From contig OENT01000038.1 of assembly GCA_900239685.1 (NCBI GenBank), forward strand, positions 124,001-188,000: a stretch of 64,000 bases of DNA. Direction: 5' to 3'. The notes beneath the pieces are model-generated. The model was not told where the DNA came from. It made no database searches and saw only the letters and a program-made list of their open reading frames with translations. This document shows positions 37,101 to 49,264 of this stretch, in pieces; position 1 is the stretch's first letter, and each line of letters starts with the position of its first letter. This stretch comes from Rotaria macrura. Taxonomy: Eukaryota; Rotifera; Eurotatoria; Philodinida; Philodinidae. The position numbers were made by a program, and so were the translations under genes.

Positions 37101-40100
37101 CTATCGAACCAATTGCTTAAAACTTAAGCATGGACGATTTGATGAAACCAAAATGATACATTTTCCAAGATTTCCTGTTCTTAATGTACTACCATATACA
37201 TGTGATTTTAAGAAAGGTGTTGTTGATCTATTTGAATCACTTTCAAAGTCAACGACACTAGTTTTAAATCTAACACATCAACCTGATACAGATTGCATTA
37301 CGTACAATGATAAATGGGATCCAAAAGATAACGATAATAATCAACCATTTCAACTAACAAATCGTCATATTTTAATTGAACGCTATCTTGGAAAACGTGT
37401 TTTTGTTAATTGGCCACATTTTGACTATGGCATCGTTTGTGCAATAAGTGATTTTCGACATTTATATACATGGTCAAATATACCAGGTGGTTCACATTTC
37501 AGTTTTCGACCAGCGAACAATGATGATAATCAAGATAATAAAAATTATCTTCAAACACCTATCTGTGTATCTCGTTATCCATTTGAAATATCTGATGATA
37601 GTAATATATCTATAACAAGTAAAACATATTTATTAGATTCAATACAAATTCAAATGGAAAATACAAAAGCAATTAATATAAATCGACGTTATGAAAATCG
37701 ACAAGGTGTTAAAATTGGACCGATACCATTATTATTGTATGTATGTCCATTAATGGGTTATCGTACAAAATGTTCATCAACAACAGATAAATGTCAAACA
37801 ACAATGTGCTTTTCAAATCAAGCTTTAGCTTATCCATTACAAACAACTGTTTTCGACGTACCAAATTATAAATATGATCTATTTCGATTTCCTAAAACGA
37901 TTCATGATTATCTCAAAAAGAACGATTCACTTTTCACTCTTCAAACACCTTACTATTCATGTATGGGCTATGTAGAACAAATTACGCAAGATGGTAGTAG
38001 AAAACAAATGATCGAATGTCGTATGGAACCATCGGATATAACCAATCAACCTGATATACATTCAGTATCGCATAAACTTATTCGTTTACAAGTAAACTAT
38101 TGGACGGCACAACAAGTTGCCGGATATTTACAAACAATGCCATTTGTTATATCGAAATTAACAGGAACCATTATTGTTACACCTGGAATAGGAGGACGAG
38201 AAAACATGAATCGAATTAATGTTGGATTTTCATGGAAAGGAAATAGACCTGTTAAACAGGTCAGCTAAGAAACACATGTTGGAATGTCAAAATCGTGTTT
38301 TTTCTTTTATTTAGCTTTATGGTTACACAAAAAAACAAGATCAAGTATGGCTTTATTCTGACGCAGCTGTACTCATCATATGGAAGTACATGTTACTGTG
38401 CGTAATTTCTTGAAGACAAGATTTGATTAAGTAGCAAATAAATCGTGTTTTCTCGCTTTAGATTTCCTGAAATCATGGCAGAATTAGTAAGAAAGCCCAA
38501 AGATGATTCTTATCCTGAACTAAGTATATGGCCAGCAAGAAAAGGGTAAGCATGAATTATTTTCATGACCATCATCTAATACCGTGTCGAACTTAGAAGA
38601 TACAGCATTGTGAGATATAAATAAGTTTTGTCTCGTATTTCTTTGATCACCAATAGCTGTTAGTAGATACTTTTGACATTAGAAATTATATCAAAATATG
38701 ATTAATAAATCGTCTTCAAAGTATTAGATTGATAATTCAGTAGTCAAGCTATACATATTCTTCTGTCACCTGTCATCCTAGCCAACGGATCATTGACAAG
38801 TCATGTTGAACTTTCAAATTCATGATTTTTGAAAGAAAGATGATTTTTCTTTTGATAACATCGTTATAATGCTCTTTCGTTCATATCGAGAAAGTAAACA
38901 TTCATTCACACGTAAATACAGACACGTTTGGAACGATTTGTCTTGATTATGCTCGAATTAAATATAACACATTTATCAATATGACGAACATATCTCATAA
39001 TCATGCTGAAGAGTCGTCTGTCGCTCAACAAGGATTTATATATACTTTTGCATTGTCTATTCAATGAGCTGATAGCTATTATTTGTATATGTTATTAATC
39101 TTCACAAAACTATACCTAGAATCATTATTTATTAAAAGCTAGAACTTTAAATTAAGCAATATACTTGAATTCAGAATTTTATACTTCAACTTGTGCCAAC
39201 TCAAGTTTGATAAAATCACAATCATTGTTCGATTTTTCTAGAAGATCTCGATTACAAGAAGTTCGTACATGGATTAAAAATCTTCCGACATATTCTATGC
39301 CATTGATGGATGGTGCTTGGCAAGTGCTTGATGCACCTGTTATTAGAGAAATCGATCGAATAACAAAATCGTTCTATTCAGTAAACATTACATTTTTATT
39401 TATTGAAATTTCTTAAATTATTTTGCCTTGCATTATTGTTTAATTTATAGAAACATCCAGTAAAGAATTCTGATGAAAAACCAAAAATTATTTCACTTGA
39501 ATCGAATCGTGTATTCAAACCAAGTGAATCGTGGGGTATGTGTGATTCAGATATTGAAACTCGTTATGATCTATATGACCGTGTTATAACTGTTCGTCTC
39601 GGTACTGGTGTACCATTGGGCACACGTGGTACTATTATTGGTATTCTGCTTGGTCAAACACATTTAGATACATACTACGAAGTTTTATTTGATCATTTGC
39701 CTAAAAATAGTCTCGATGCTATTTTGTTCGGTAAAAATAATCAACAGTATCGAATTAAAGTTCGTTCTTATCATTTACTTAATTATTCTCATTCGCTTCG
39801 TATTCGTTCGAATGTAAATAATCAACAACAACGATCCATGTCAAATGAAAATGCTTGGGATAAGCGTTCAATAGAACAATCATCAACATCTTCTAGACAA
39901 AATCAACAACAACAACAAACACCAACTCGAATTCTTAAGCGAACTTCAAATGATAATAATCCTACAGCATCATCAAAGTCTACATCGCCAAATATGCAAG
40001 AGAAACCAACTTTCGTCGAAGCTACAACAACATCTGTTAAAAAACAACAAACGACGACAAATGCAGACCTTACAACATCAACAGAAAAGTCAGCATTGCC

Positions 40101-41072
40101 GCAAGCAACCACCGCAATCAACTCGATAATAACAACAACAGTGACGACGGCGACGACAAAATCTTCATTACTTTCACCACTTGAAACAAATTTTCTATTA
40201 CCACCACCATCGATTGAAAAGCTTCCTGAGCCACACATTAATTTTACATCAGCCAATACCATTTCATCACATACAAGTGAATCGGCAAAACTTCCTAAAA
40301 ATCCAAGACCTGAATCTTTACTATCACGTGCTATTCAAGAATCGGAACAAATGCAACAACCACGGGATGCTATTGCACCCGCATTACCAATAGTACAACA
40401 AAAATTCAATGATTTATCAACAAATATCGAACGACCAAATAAAGCTATTCCAACGCCACCATTACCAGTACAAAAATCATGGGAAACTCCAACTCATCAA
40501 ACAAATCTTAATACATGTATGTAACTTATTCATGGATATTAATAAAACAAAAAGAGCGTCGTAACAACCAAAAGTGTTTGAAAATTAATATTTTTCTTCT
40601 TTTAGTCTTTGCTCAAGCTATTGAAAGTATGAAACGTGCACCACCTTCATCATTATTATCTCCTCAATGTGAACAGCAAGCACCTCTTTCTATCCTGCAA
40701 CGTGCTATTCAACAATCAGATCAACAATTCAATGCGAATCCAACATTTCCTATCGTATCCAATGAGTTTCGGCAGGTCGAATCATTTCAACCTTTTGATT
40801 TAATACATACAAATACACCTGCTAGTTTTCCTATGGGATCCCTAGTCAATCAAATTCCACATCAACATCAACAACAACAATCACCAACGCAATCAAATAA
40901 TGTACGTTTGAATGCATCTCATACAAGATCTAGTCCTCATATGTCTCATAATTCTCCACCATCTCAACCACAAACACCACAACAAATGAGTTCACCGCGT
41001 ATTACAGGTGGATCAACTCTTCAATTTGTTCCATCACAAGTCTTACGTAATATGTCTAAGAATCATAAATAA
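34108..41072 (+). CDS. XRN1: 5'-3' exoribonuclease 1
   Basis: Fifteen exons: 34108-34182, 34252-34383, 34440-34647, 34743-34852, 34908-35018, 35077-35162, 35231-35315, 35391-35559, 35618-36382, 36737-38259, 38315-38397, 38462-38545, 39242-39380, 39451-40516, 40606-41072. All join in frame for 1700 aa (human 1706). XRN1 degrades decapped, 5'-monophosphorylated mRNA in the cytoplasm and P-bodies. The N-terminus [15 protein letters not shown] is typical. The acidic active site is present: D35 in YLDMNG, E179/E181 in TPGEGEHK, D209/D211 in GLDADL, D295 in GNDFIPHLP. An acidic Ser/Asp-rich insert fills about 345-440, where other species also vary. QSWSW-like [16 protein letters not shown] closes the catalytic region; FEQLLAVLP opens the PAZ/KOW part. 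The SH3-like [19 protein letters not shown] lies near 1235. The last ~450 residues are Gln/Ser/Thr/Pro-rich and disordered, with a repeated short motif (see findings). The 75-nt intron 35316-35390 has no stop and is read as an intron because skipping it restores family sequence ([13 protein letters not shown]). Confidence 0.96.
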
Positions 41073-41724
41073 ACAACATTGATCTAGATAGATATCTGCC
41101 ACCAATCTATGTTGTAAACTGTCTCTAGTTTTTTTTTCCAATTTACACGCATATCTAGTTAATAATGTAACGTCCTTCATCATGTGATCATATGAACCAC
41201 ATTTAAAAACACTCTGTTTTGTCTGTTGTTTTTCACTTGTTTTCTCATAAATATACATACATACAAACATATATATCGTATACATGTAAATACATGTCTC
41301 ATTTCGACAGTGACCGAAACGAATTTATACATGTTTTTCTCTTTGTTCGGTTTCTTGGAGAGCATTGTTTCGTTTTTGTTTTCTTTTGTTTTGTCGTCGT
41401 GTTACATCGTTAGAGATAGTGAAGAGAGCCAAAAAAAGAAGATATTAATCATTAAGAATAGGTTTTGTTTTGTTTCGTTCTGTTAGTTTGTTTTTTTTCT
41501 TTTTGTTATTTTCCGTGCGTGTAAATATGAAACGAAAAAAAAATAGAAGACAAGAGACACATACGGATGTGTTTATTTCTCAGTAGAGATTTTGTAATAA
41601 AAAAGAAAGCAGAATCCAATGATCATAACATTATCATTATTTTTCTTTATCGTTCTGCTTTATTTTTCTCACAGTTATTCTAGATTTTAAAAATGAGATT
41701 ACTAAAATAAATCGATTTATAATT
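41073..41724. other. Spacer XRN1 to NKIRAS
   Basis: About 650 bp, T-rich. It contains the XRN1 3'UTR, with AATAAA overlapping the XRN1 stop region and others near 41600. A TTTTTCTCACAG acceptor ends at 41674, 50 nt before the NKIRAS ATG. Confidence 0.45.
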
Positions 41725-43315
41725 ATGGGTAAATTATTCAAAGTATTAGTTTGGGGAAAGAATGCTGTTGGTAAAACATCATTGATAGAACAATTGGCTT
41801 ATGGACGTGTTGAAGAAAAAGTACGAAATAAAAAATATTTTATTTCGATCATGTTCGGTTTTTTATTTTTATTATTACAATTAGATATATCGAGAAACGA
41901 TTGAAGACACTTACTGTATACAATATGATAGTAGTTTCAATGAAAAAGATATTGTACTTCGTGTGCATGACATTGGTGGTGTGGTAAAAAATTTTTTAAA
42001 TTTCTTTTTTTAATACGTATGAATATGTTTTGGTTTGTTGATAGAAAACTACTCCTGCTGAAGATTTTTCAAATATTCGTCATCTACTGACTCTTGTTGA
42101 TGTGGGTTTATTGATTATTTAATAGTATTTTGGTTTTTGTTTTATTTATATATTTAGTTTTAGGCTATTGTTCTTGTGTTTGATAGTCGTACAAATGAAT
42201 CTTTTGAATGTTGTAAAGCAATCAAAGATATGATTGAAAATAAAACAGCAGATAAAAATAAAAAAGAAGTTCGTTATAAACAATTTTGTTTCTCGACTGA
42301 ATAGTTTAGAGTATTATGATTATTTTTTTCTTTATTTATAAAGATTTTACCCATACTTGTATTATGTAATGAAATGACATCAGATGAACGTCGATCAACA
42401 TTTACTCAAGTGGATGGAGAGCAATGGACAGCTAAAGATAAATGTTTCGGTTAGTTCGAGTGAACGATATTAGAATTCGATTTTTTTCAAAATTTTCTAT
42501 TGATGATTAGTGGGCAATCGAGTATGGTTCGTTAATATTCATGATCGTGCTCGTACAGTTGAAGCATTTACTGCTCTGATGAAAGAATTATACAAACCGC
42601 AAAGTAAGCACACATTTTCGTTGAAATATAATTCATGAAGTTCATGTTGAAAAAATCTTGTTACCTGTAGCAGCAAACAAAGAAGCTGCTGATCGTAATA
42701 TACTACCTCGTCTAGGTCTAAGCGATACTGTAAGTGAATGAGAGAATATATTCATTCTTTGCCTTACTGGTGATGGTAGATATAATCGATGAAAGAAACA
42801 CAATACAGTACTATTTGAGATTCGCTTTGAAGATCACAAAATTATACATACTGACTGAAACAGCAAAATAAAAACTAGGCACATCTCCTCATCATTTTGT
42901 TCTTTAGTGGAACAAATTTATACGACGTTTCTTTCGTCGACGTCGTTCATCCGTGTATGCGTGCGAAAAATTTTAAAAGTCAAAAAAATAAATCGAAATT
43001 TCACGTACTGTTAATTTAATGATTAATACCGCACACCATATGTTCTATTGTTTTATTTTCTTTTGTTCGTGTGCGATCAACAAACAAAACGATATCCTAT
43101 CTTTGTTTTTGAATGGCTACTTTTTGACTGATGCTTAATGAATGACTGACTTTTAAAAGTATTTCTGCATGTTTGGTTGAGGCATTGAATAAAAATAAAC
43201 AAACCAACACCAGAAGTTTTTAACTTATAATTAAATACATTAACTAATATTTGTTTCTTTTTTCTAGGTAAATCGGGTTTTACGCTCGGCAGTAAGAAAG
43301 GGAAAACAAGCGTAA
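41725..43315 (+). CDS. NKIRAS: NF-kappa-B inhibitor-interacting Ras-like GTPase (kappaB-Ras)
   Basis: Eight small exons: 41725-41820, 41885-41983, 42045-42101, 42164-42268, 42344-42449, 42511-42603, 42671-42729, 43268-43315; 220 aa. The start MGKLFKVLVWGKNAVGKTSL has a P-loop GKNAVGKT, matching the MGK..KV.V.G...VGKT start of kappaB-Ras. Then ETIEDTY (family METMEDVY) and VHDIGG in switch II, where kappaB-Ras also deviates from DTAGQ. The AIVLVFDS strand and FTALMKELYKP helix follow; the C-terminus RVLRSAVRKGKQA is basic and lacks a CAAX box, as in the family. Vertebrate members bind IkappaB-beta and slow its degradation and also inhibit Ral. The guanine-specificity NKxD is replaced by NEMT (see findings). 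The last exon is tiny and follows a 538-nt intron. Confidence 0.82.
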
Positions 43316-43439
43316 ACCAATGAATGATTTTTATAAAAAAAGTTATACTCATTTTCTATTTGTAATAAACGTTCATTTTATTCTGTTGTTCAAAAAATAT
43401 TTTTCTTTGAAGTTTTTTGATGATGGCTTTTCTTTGTAC

Positions 43440-43464
43440 ATGTATTTTATTGCTTTTTTTTCAG
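43440..43464 (+). other. Acceptor directly abutting the CAPZB start codon
   Basis: A T-rich tract ending TTTTTTTTCAG (AG at 43463-43464) is followed at once by the ATG of CAPZB, only 149 nt after the NKIRAS stop. It is either the end of a 5'UTR intron or a trans-splice acceptor receiving a spliced leader. An AATAAA lies at about 43363 in the gap. Confidence 0.5.
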
Positions 43465-45112
43465 ATGGCGAGCAATACGACAACAAATGCATCCATCGAG
43501 TCACAATTAGATTGTGCACTCGATTTAATGAGACGTCTTCCACCACAACAAGTGGAAAAAAATCTTTCGGATCTTATTGATCTTGTACCCGACTTAACTG
43601 AAGAACTTCTAGCTGCTGTTGATCAACCACTTAAAGTTGTTCGCGATCGTACTGTCGGAAAAGATTATTTATTATGTGATTATAATCGTGATGGCGATTC
43701 ATATCGATCACCATGGACGAACACTTATACACCGCCATTCGATGGTTAGTTCATAACGAAACAAGTTGAAGATTAAAAATTTATCATGAATTTCATTTCT
43801 GCTAAATTCATATGTGATAGTTCTATTGAAAATACGAATGAATGTATAGAAAAAACAAACACGCCCTAGTCGAATTAGTTGTACTACTGCACTAATTTTT
43901 AACCTAAGTAGAGTTAATGAAGGAGTCTCAGTCAGACACGGATAAGCTTGTAGAAAAAGCGTACCTATAGAACTCGAGTTCTCAATTATGACCGTTTTAA
44001 TGCACCCTTCACTTAAACCTGAATCCATAAATTTTTTCGAGCACGATTAACAGACTCGGGAATCTTTTTATATGCACAGTTCGTCGTAAAGTTTTCTCTA
44101 GTTATATCAAGACCTTCCTCTCATGTACTCAATATAAATTCAGACAAGTACGGATGGATCAATTCAAATAGTTTCTTCGTCAATAAAGAAATATAGACTT
44201 GGTTATATGAATGTTAATCTATATTAAATACTTGAAAAATATTCTTGTTTTTTTTAATATTCGAATATTAATAGAAAACTTTTCTATCTAGCGGATTAGG
44301 AATACTTGTATTTCGTCTAGTTTCTGGCTATTGTCAATACCGATTTAATGCAAATGAGAATAAACGTACTTAAGCTCAATATTAGTATCAAAATCAAACT
44401 GATTTTATCATATTGATTGAAAATTCGTATTTCACAAAAAAACATTTCGCTGTCTAAAAAACATAATCAGTTCAGATTCGTTCTATTCAAAGTCTTTCCA
44501 AAAAAAGGATACCTACCTATGTACTTGTTTTATAATTCAGGAAATCTTCCATCGGATCGTCTTCGTCAATTAGAAATTGAAGCTAATCAAGCTTTTGAAC
44601 AATATCGTGAAATGTATTTTGAAGGTGGTGTTTCATCTGTTTATTTTTGGGATCTTGAAAATGGTTTTGCTGGTGTTATACTTATAAAGAAAGTTGGTGA
44701 CGGTAGTAAAAAAATAAAAGGTTGTTGGGATTCGATTCATGTTGTTGAAGTACAAGAAAAGCAAAGTGGTCGTTCAGCACATTATAAACTAACATCAACA
44801 GTAATGCTTTGGCTACAAACACATAAAACAATGTCCGGCATGATGAATTTAGGTGGAAGTTTAACACGACAACTTGAATCTGATCATCAAATAACAGATT
44901 TTTCTCAACATATTGTTAACATTGGTAAAATGGTCGAAGAAATGGAAAATAAAATTCGACAAACACTCAATTCAATCTATTTCGGAAAAACAAAAGATAT
45001 ATTAAATAGTTTACGTAATTCCGAAAATCATCAAGGTCGTATTCGTTTACAACAGGCGAATTTTACAGGTGAATTACAATCAGCACTTAATCGTACACGA
45101 CCAGTTGAATAG
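43465..45112 (+). CDS. CAPZB: F-actin capping protein subunit beta
   Basis: Two exons, 43465-43744 and 44541-45112, joined across a 796-nt intron (GAT G|GA AAT); 283 aa (human 272-277). The alpha/beta heterodimer caps barbed ends of actin filaments and sits in the dynactin Arp1 filament. The sequence is highly conserved: [99 protein letters not shown] and [10 protein letters not shown]. The C-terminal amphipathic 'tentacle' is represented by [20 protein letters not shown]. The N-terminus has about 8 extra residues ([11 protein letters not shown]) before the homology. The gene lies in a same-strand tandem with NKIRAS and geminin. Confidence 0.96.
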
Positions 45113-45450
45113 GAACCAAGGTTCAATATTTAGGAACTTCTTCTCTTTATATCTTTCGTTCTTTTCTTCTGCTATTTATCAAACAAATCAAAGAACAGGT
45201 GTATGTGTTTTAGAGATTTGTTCAATTAACTCTAAGAAAGAGAATGCATTCAATAGGTGTGTTTATTCATCTTTGATTTCTTTTTTTTTTACATGGAGAT
45301 TTTCTTGTTTGTTTTTTTTATTATCTATCAAAGTTTGCTGGTGCATATTGTAATTTCGCTTTACACTCATGTAAATTTTATTATTAAAAACATGTCATTC
45401 CATTTTTTCCAAATATATCATAAATAGAAAATTTTTAGATTTCATAAATC

Positions 45451-46353
45451 ATGTTGAAGAAACCCAAATCACTATCACCATCGAAAAAAATGCTTTCGAG
45501 ATTTAATTCGATTGAAAATTATTCACCATCATTGTTCATACCAAAGCAGTCGATATGTGTACAAACAGATACGGTTGAAAAATCTTCGAAATTTACTAAT
45601 ACACCAAATTATTTAGATGAAATGTTAATACAAGGCAAAAATATGACTGATAATGAATTTGAAAAACTTATCAAAGGTAATTAAGAAGAAGATTTATAAT
45701 CGCAGATGTTTTATGGAAGCATATGTATGTTCTCAATACTAATAGTTTGAGAAAACAATTGTATGTTGTAGAGCGAAATGCAATCTACAATATGTTAACA
45801 ACTTAGGTCAATCTTGTATTATTTCAAATATTAACCTCTGTTATAAATGGGATGCAATCAATGAGACGATCCCGTTCGACTTTTGTTTATTTACATTGAT
45901 TCTACTATGCTTTATTATGCATCTCAATTTTCTCTTGAGTATATCAAGAGCATGACCTTTGATGTTGTAGAACGAGCATCTGATTGTTATTGGCAAATTT
46001 TGGCTGAACGTAGTCGACTAAAACTCGATGATGAATTACGAGAAAATCGACAAGTAGAGTATTTTGAAAAAGAAAAAAAAACGAATCATATCGTTGTTGA
46101 TTTTGTTTTTCATTTAAGCTTCATGAATTACTTGACGAGTTAACTAAAGAAAATGAACAATTGCAAGCTAAAAACGAACATTGTGAATATTTAACTAATG
46201 TTTTTAATGTATGTATGACAATAGTCTTTATGAATTATTCGTATTCTTTTCTTCATATCTATCTAGTCTATGACATCAGAATATGATAGTGGCATCGAAC
46301 TTCCCATAAATGATGAATCTCCAATGTCAAAAAGACAAAAGACACATATTTAA
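45451..46353 (+). CDS. GMNN: Geminin-like replication licensing inhibitor
   Basis: Four exons: 45451-45676, 45971-46053, 46119-46208, 46267-46353; 161 aa (human 209). Geminin binds CDT1 through a dimeric coiled coil and blocks MCM loading outside G1; related proteins (Idas, GEMC1) act in multiciliated cells. Evidence is the coiled-coil region: DCYWQILAERSRLKLDDELR matches YWK.VAE.RR.AL...L of geminin, followed by the heptads LHELLDELTKENEQLQAKNE and a short HCEYLTNVF end. The N-terminus is basic and Ser/Pro-rich (KKPKSLSPSKKMLSRF) and could hold CDK sites. The C-terminus ends in a basic SKRQKTHI, a possible nuclear signal. No RxxL destruction box is visible. An acceptor ATTTTTAG ends at 45438, 12 nt before the ATG. 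Confidence 0.82.
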
Positions 46354-49227
46354 ATATAGAATTTTCTTTGTTGTGACCTAGTTCTTCTTCACTTGATTAC
46401 ATGTTTGTATATTTGCATAAAATTCAAAAGAAATTCTACCGTTGATTCTTCGAATTAGATCATAGGTACTGAAAAAAGAAATCGTTCAATGTCAGATATT
46501 TGTTTTCTATGTATTTATGTTCTCAATTTCAATGTCTTTCTTTAAATATTAGAATAAATATATTGAGTTTTGTTTTGTATGTTAATGTACGGATGTGTAT
46601 GTAACATAGGTTATACTAACATTGTTGATCAAATCGATTAATTTATGATTTTTGTTTTGTTTGACCTTTTTCATGTGTGTGTGTGTGTGTCATGTCTTCT
46701 TTTTATTTTCGTTCAAGCCATGTTTGTGTCTATATGTGAAACATATTAGAAAAAAAAATATTCTATCATGAAAACAAAAAACGCAAATTGACTTCTCATT
46801 TGCATCCAGCTGTTGAATTTATTTATCAAGTGCGCCTGACTCGAATGTGTTGACAAACTATTAATGGATGGAAGAAAGAACAAAAAGAAAAAGAAAAATA
46901 AAGGCAAAGCAAATTTGATATCTATCTGAATGATAAAAAAGGATTTTTCTTTTCTGGTTTTTATCTGTCTTTCACTAATTCTTGCTTTCACATAACCTAT
47001 ATGTGTTGCTTGAGGCAGGCGATACGTATGTTGATAATCAACCGTCAACATTATATTGTAGAGGGCAAAAAAGGTCTACTAATAGATGGATAGAGAATGG
47101 AAAAGTCACTATTGCATCCTGTTAACAAACAAGTCTGGCGGCTTGCAAGGAGATCAATTTCAATGACGAACAACAGCGATCCAATGATTCGAATAAATGA
47201 TAACATAGAATACTTGTTTTGAGGCGACAATCCAATTTTATTTGCTTTATGATTAGGAAAAGTATTTTTTTCCTCTCTCCTTTTTTTTTCTTCTAAATCA
47301 AGGCCATATTCAATTTTGTAACAACCATATTGAAACTGGAGATGATCCACTTATAATTCGCTCCTATGATTGATTGATGCACTCTTGAATCGGTGCATCA
47401 TATAAAAACACGCTCACAAAACATCGTTTGCATCTCTCACACTCGCTCTCTCTCTCTCTCTCTATGTGTGTCTATCTATCCAGCCTATCATCATCATCGA
47501 CTTTTGGCGACAGGCAGCAAACACAAGAGGAGATTCATCTAATTCTAGTTGATGCCGTTGTCAATCAGATTAGTTCGTGCACACTGGTTGTCTCATGTTG
47601 ATTTTCTTCATTTTTGTTTTTCTCCTATGATCAGATTCTCATATCATATACTGACAGTGCTTTGGGTAATATTCACGTGAATTTTATTGTCATTCATTTT
47701 GTTTCTTGTTAGATGAGATGCAGATGTTTGTAAGTTTTCATAACTATCTAGACTTGAAATGACACATATATATGTATTTATATGATCGATTATGTATTTA
47801 TGTATTGGACGAGTAAAACGAAGTATGACTTGACTTTTTTTCATGGTCAAACATCGTCGAACTTTTGAATGAGGTCAATATATTCTTATAGTTACTAAGT
47901 ATTTTTTATTTAAGTATAAAGGAATGTCATAAATTACCTCAAGCTAAATCATGCAGAAAAATCTTATTCTTATTTAATGGAGTAGGATCGATATCACGCT
48001 TGAAGACATTCATACTGAATTTTTACTAAATGAACACATAAATAGATTACAATGAAATAGCATGTTAAATAATTGAAGACATTTTATTCGTACATGTAAG
48101 TGTTGTATTTATATACTTTAAATTTTCATTCATAGATTTTATTGATTTATGACATTGATTGAGGCATAAACCTAATCAATGGTTCCAATTATCAAAAAAG
48201 AAGAACAACAAATAAATTAAAGATTTATAGAAATATGATATAATGGATTTATTTGTTGATTACTTTTCTTACTCGAGCTTGAATTCTCAATTTATATTAA
48301 CTACAAGTACAGACTTGTAGGATGCTTCGATTTTTTTTGTGTGTTCTATAAAACAAAAAATATAGATTTATGTATAGAGTCTTTTTTCTTCTTTTTTTCT
48401 ACTATTTTTGAGTTCATATTAATCTTTAGAAAGAAAACCTATCAATCATATTAGCGAGAATAAAGCGTTGTTATTTCCATTCAATCGAACAGTTTGTCGT
48501 TCACCTTACTAAATATATATATATATATATATGTTTCTAAATAATTATTTTCCGCCTGTCACTCATGATTGATCATAGTATGAGTGAAATATTTCGCTTA
48601 ATATCAATTAGTTTAGAATGCGATATTCTATTTCATAAATCTAGTTTTGATAGAACTATTTTGCTAGAAGTGGCATTTGTTTGTATGATCAACAATCATT
48701 TTCTATCACTGTAGTCAACTTTTTGATGAAGAAATATGGTCTCTTGAACTACCTGAAGTATGTCATCGAGTGTTTGAATCACTCAATAACCATAGTATAA
48801 GTATGATATATCAAATATGTCATTTCCTTTGCAATAACTTGTATTTGTTAGTTTTTGCCAAGTTCATCGAATCAACATCCTTGTGATTATCAAAACAAAA
48901 CTAGAATATTCTCATGTGACATGTCATCAAGCATCACATTGACTAAGTTAGCATGCTCAAAAATGCAGTTGTCACTAAATTAAATAGTATGAGAAAGTCA
49001 CATAGCATGATCTAATCATTATTCGACAATTATTAGAATGGACTTATTCATTTTTCTTTTGTTTATTCGTCAAAGATCGAGGATAGGCAACGTTCATAAA
49101 AGCTCGTATTTCAATTATTCTTATTTTATTTATAGAATCTATATCTTTGCTCTAAGTTCCTGTCAATGATCAACATGTTATCAGACATAGTCAGAGTTGT
49201 CTGACACGCTCTGCTAATAGTTTCTTT

Positions 49228-49264
<37 letters not shown>

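Noticed and set aside
39903..40262. 119-codon minus-strand Val/Asp-rich frame
   Set aside because: Antisense shadow of the Thr/Gln-rich XRN1 tail.
44417..44540. In-frame upstream extension of CAPZB exon 2
   Set aside because: Intron sequence: the acceptor TATAATTCAG at 44540 and exact joining to exon 1 give the conserved capping protein sequence.
46746..47350. Minus-strand frames of about 100 codons
   Set aside because: Low-complexity, Phe-rich from poly-A stretches, no homology.
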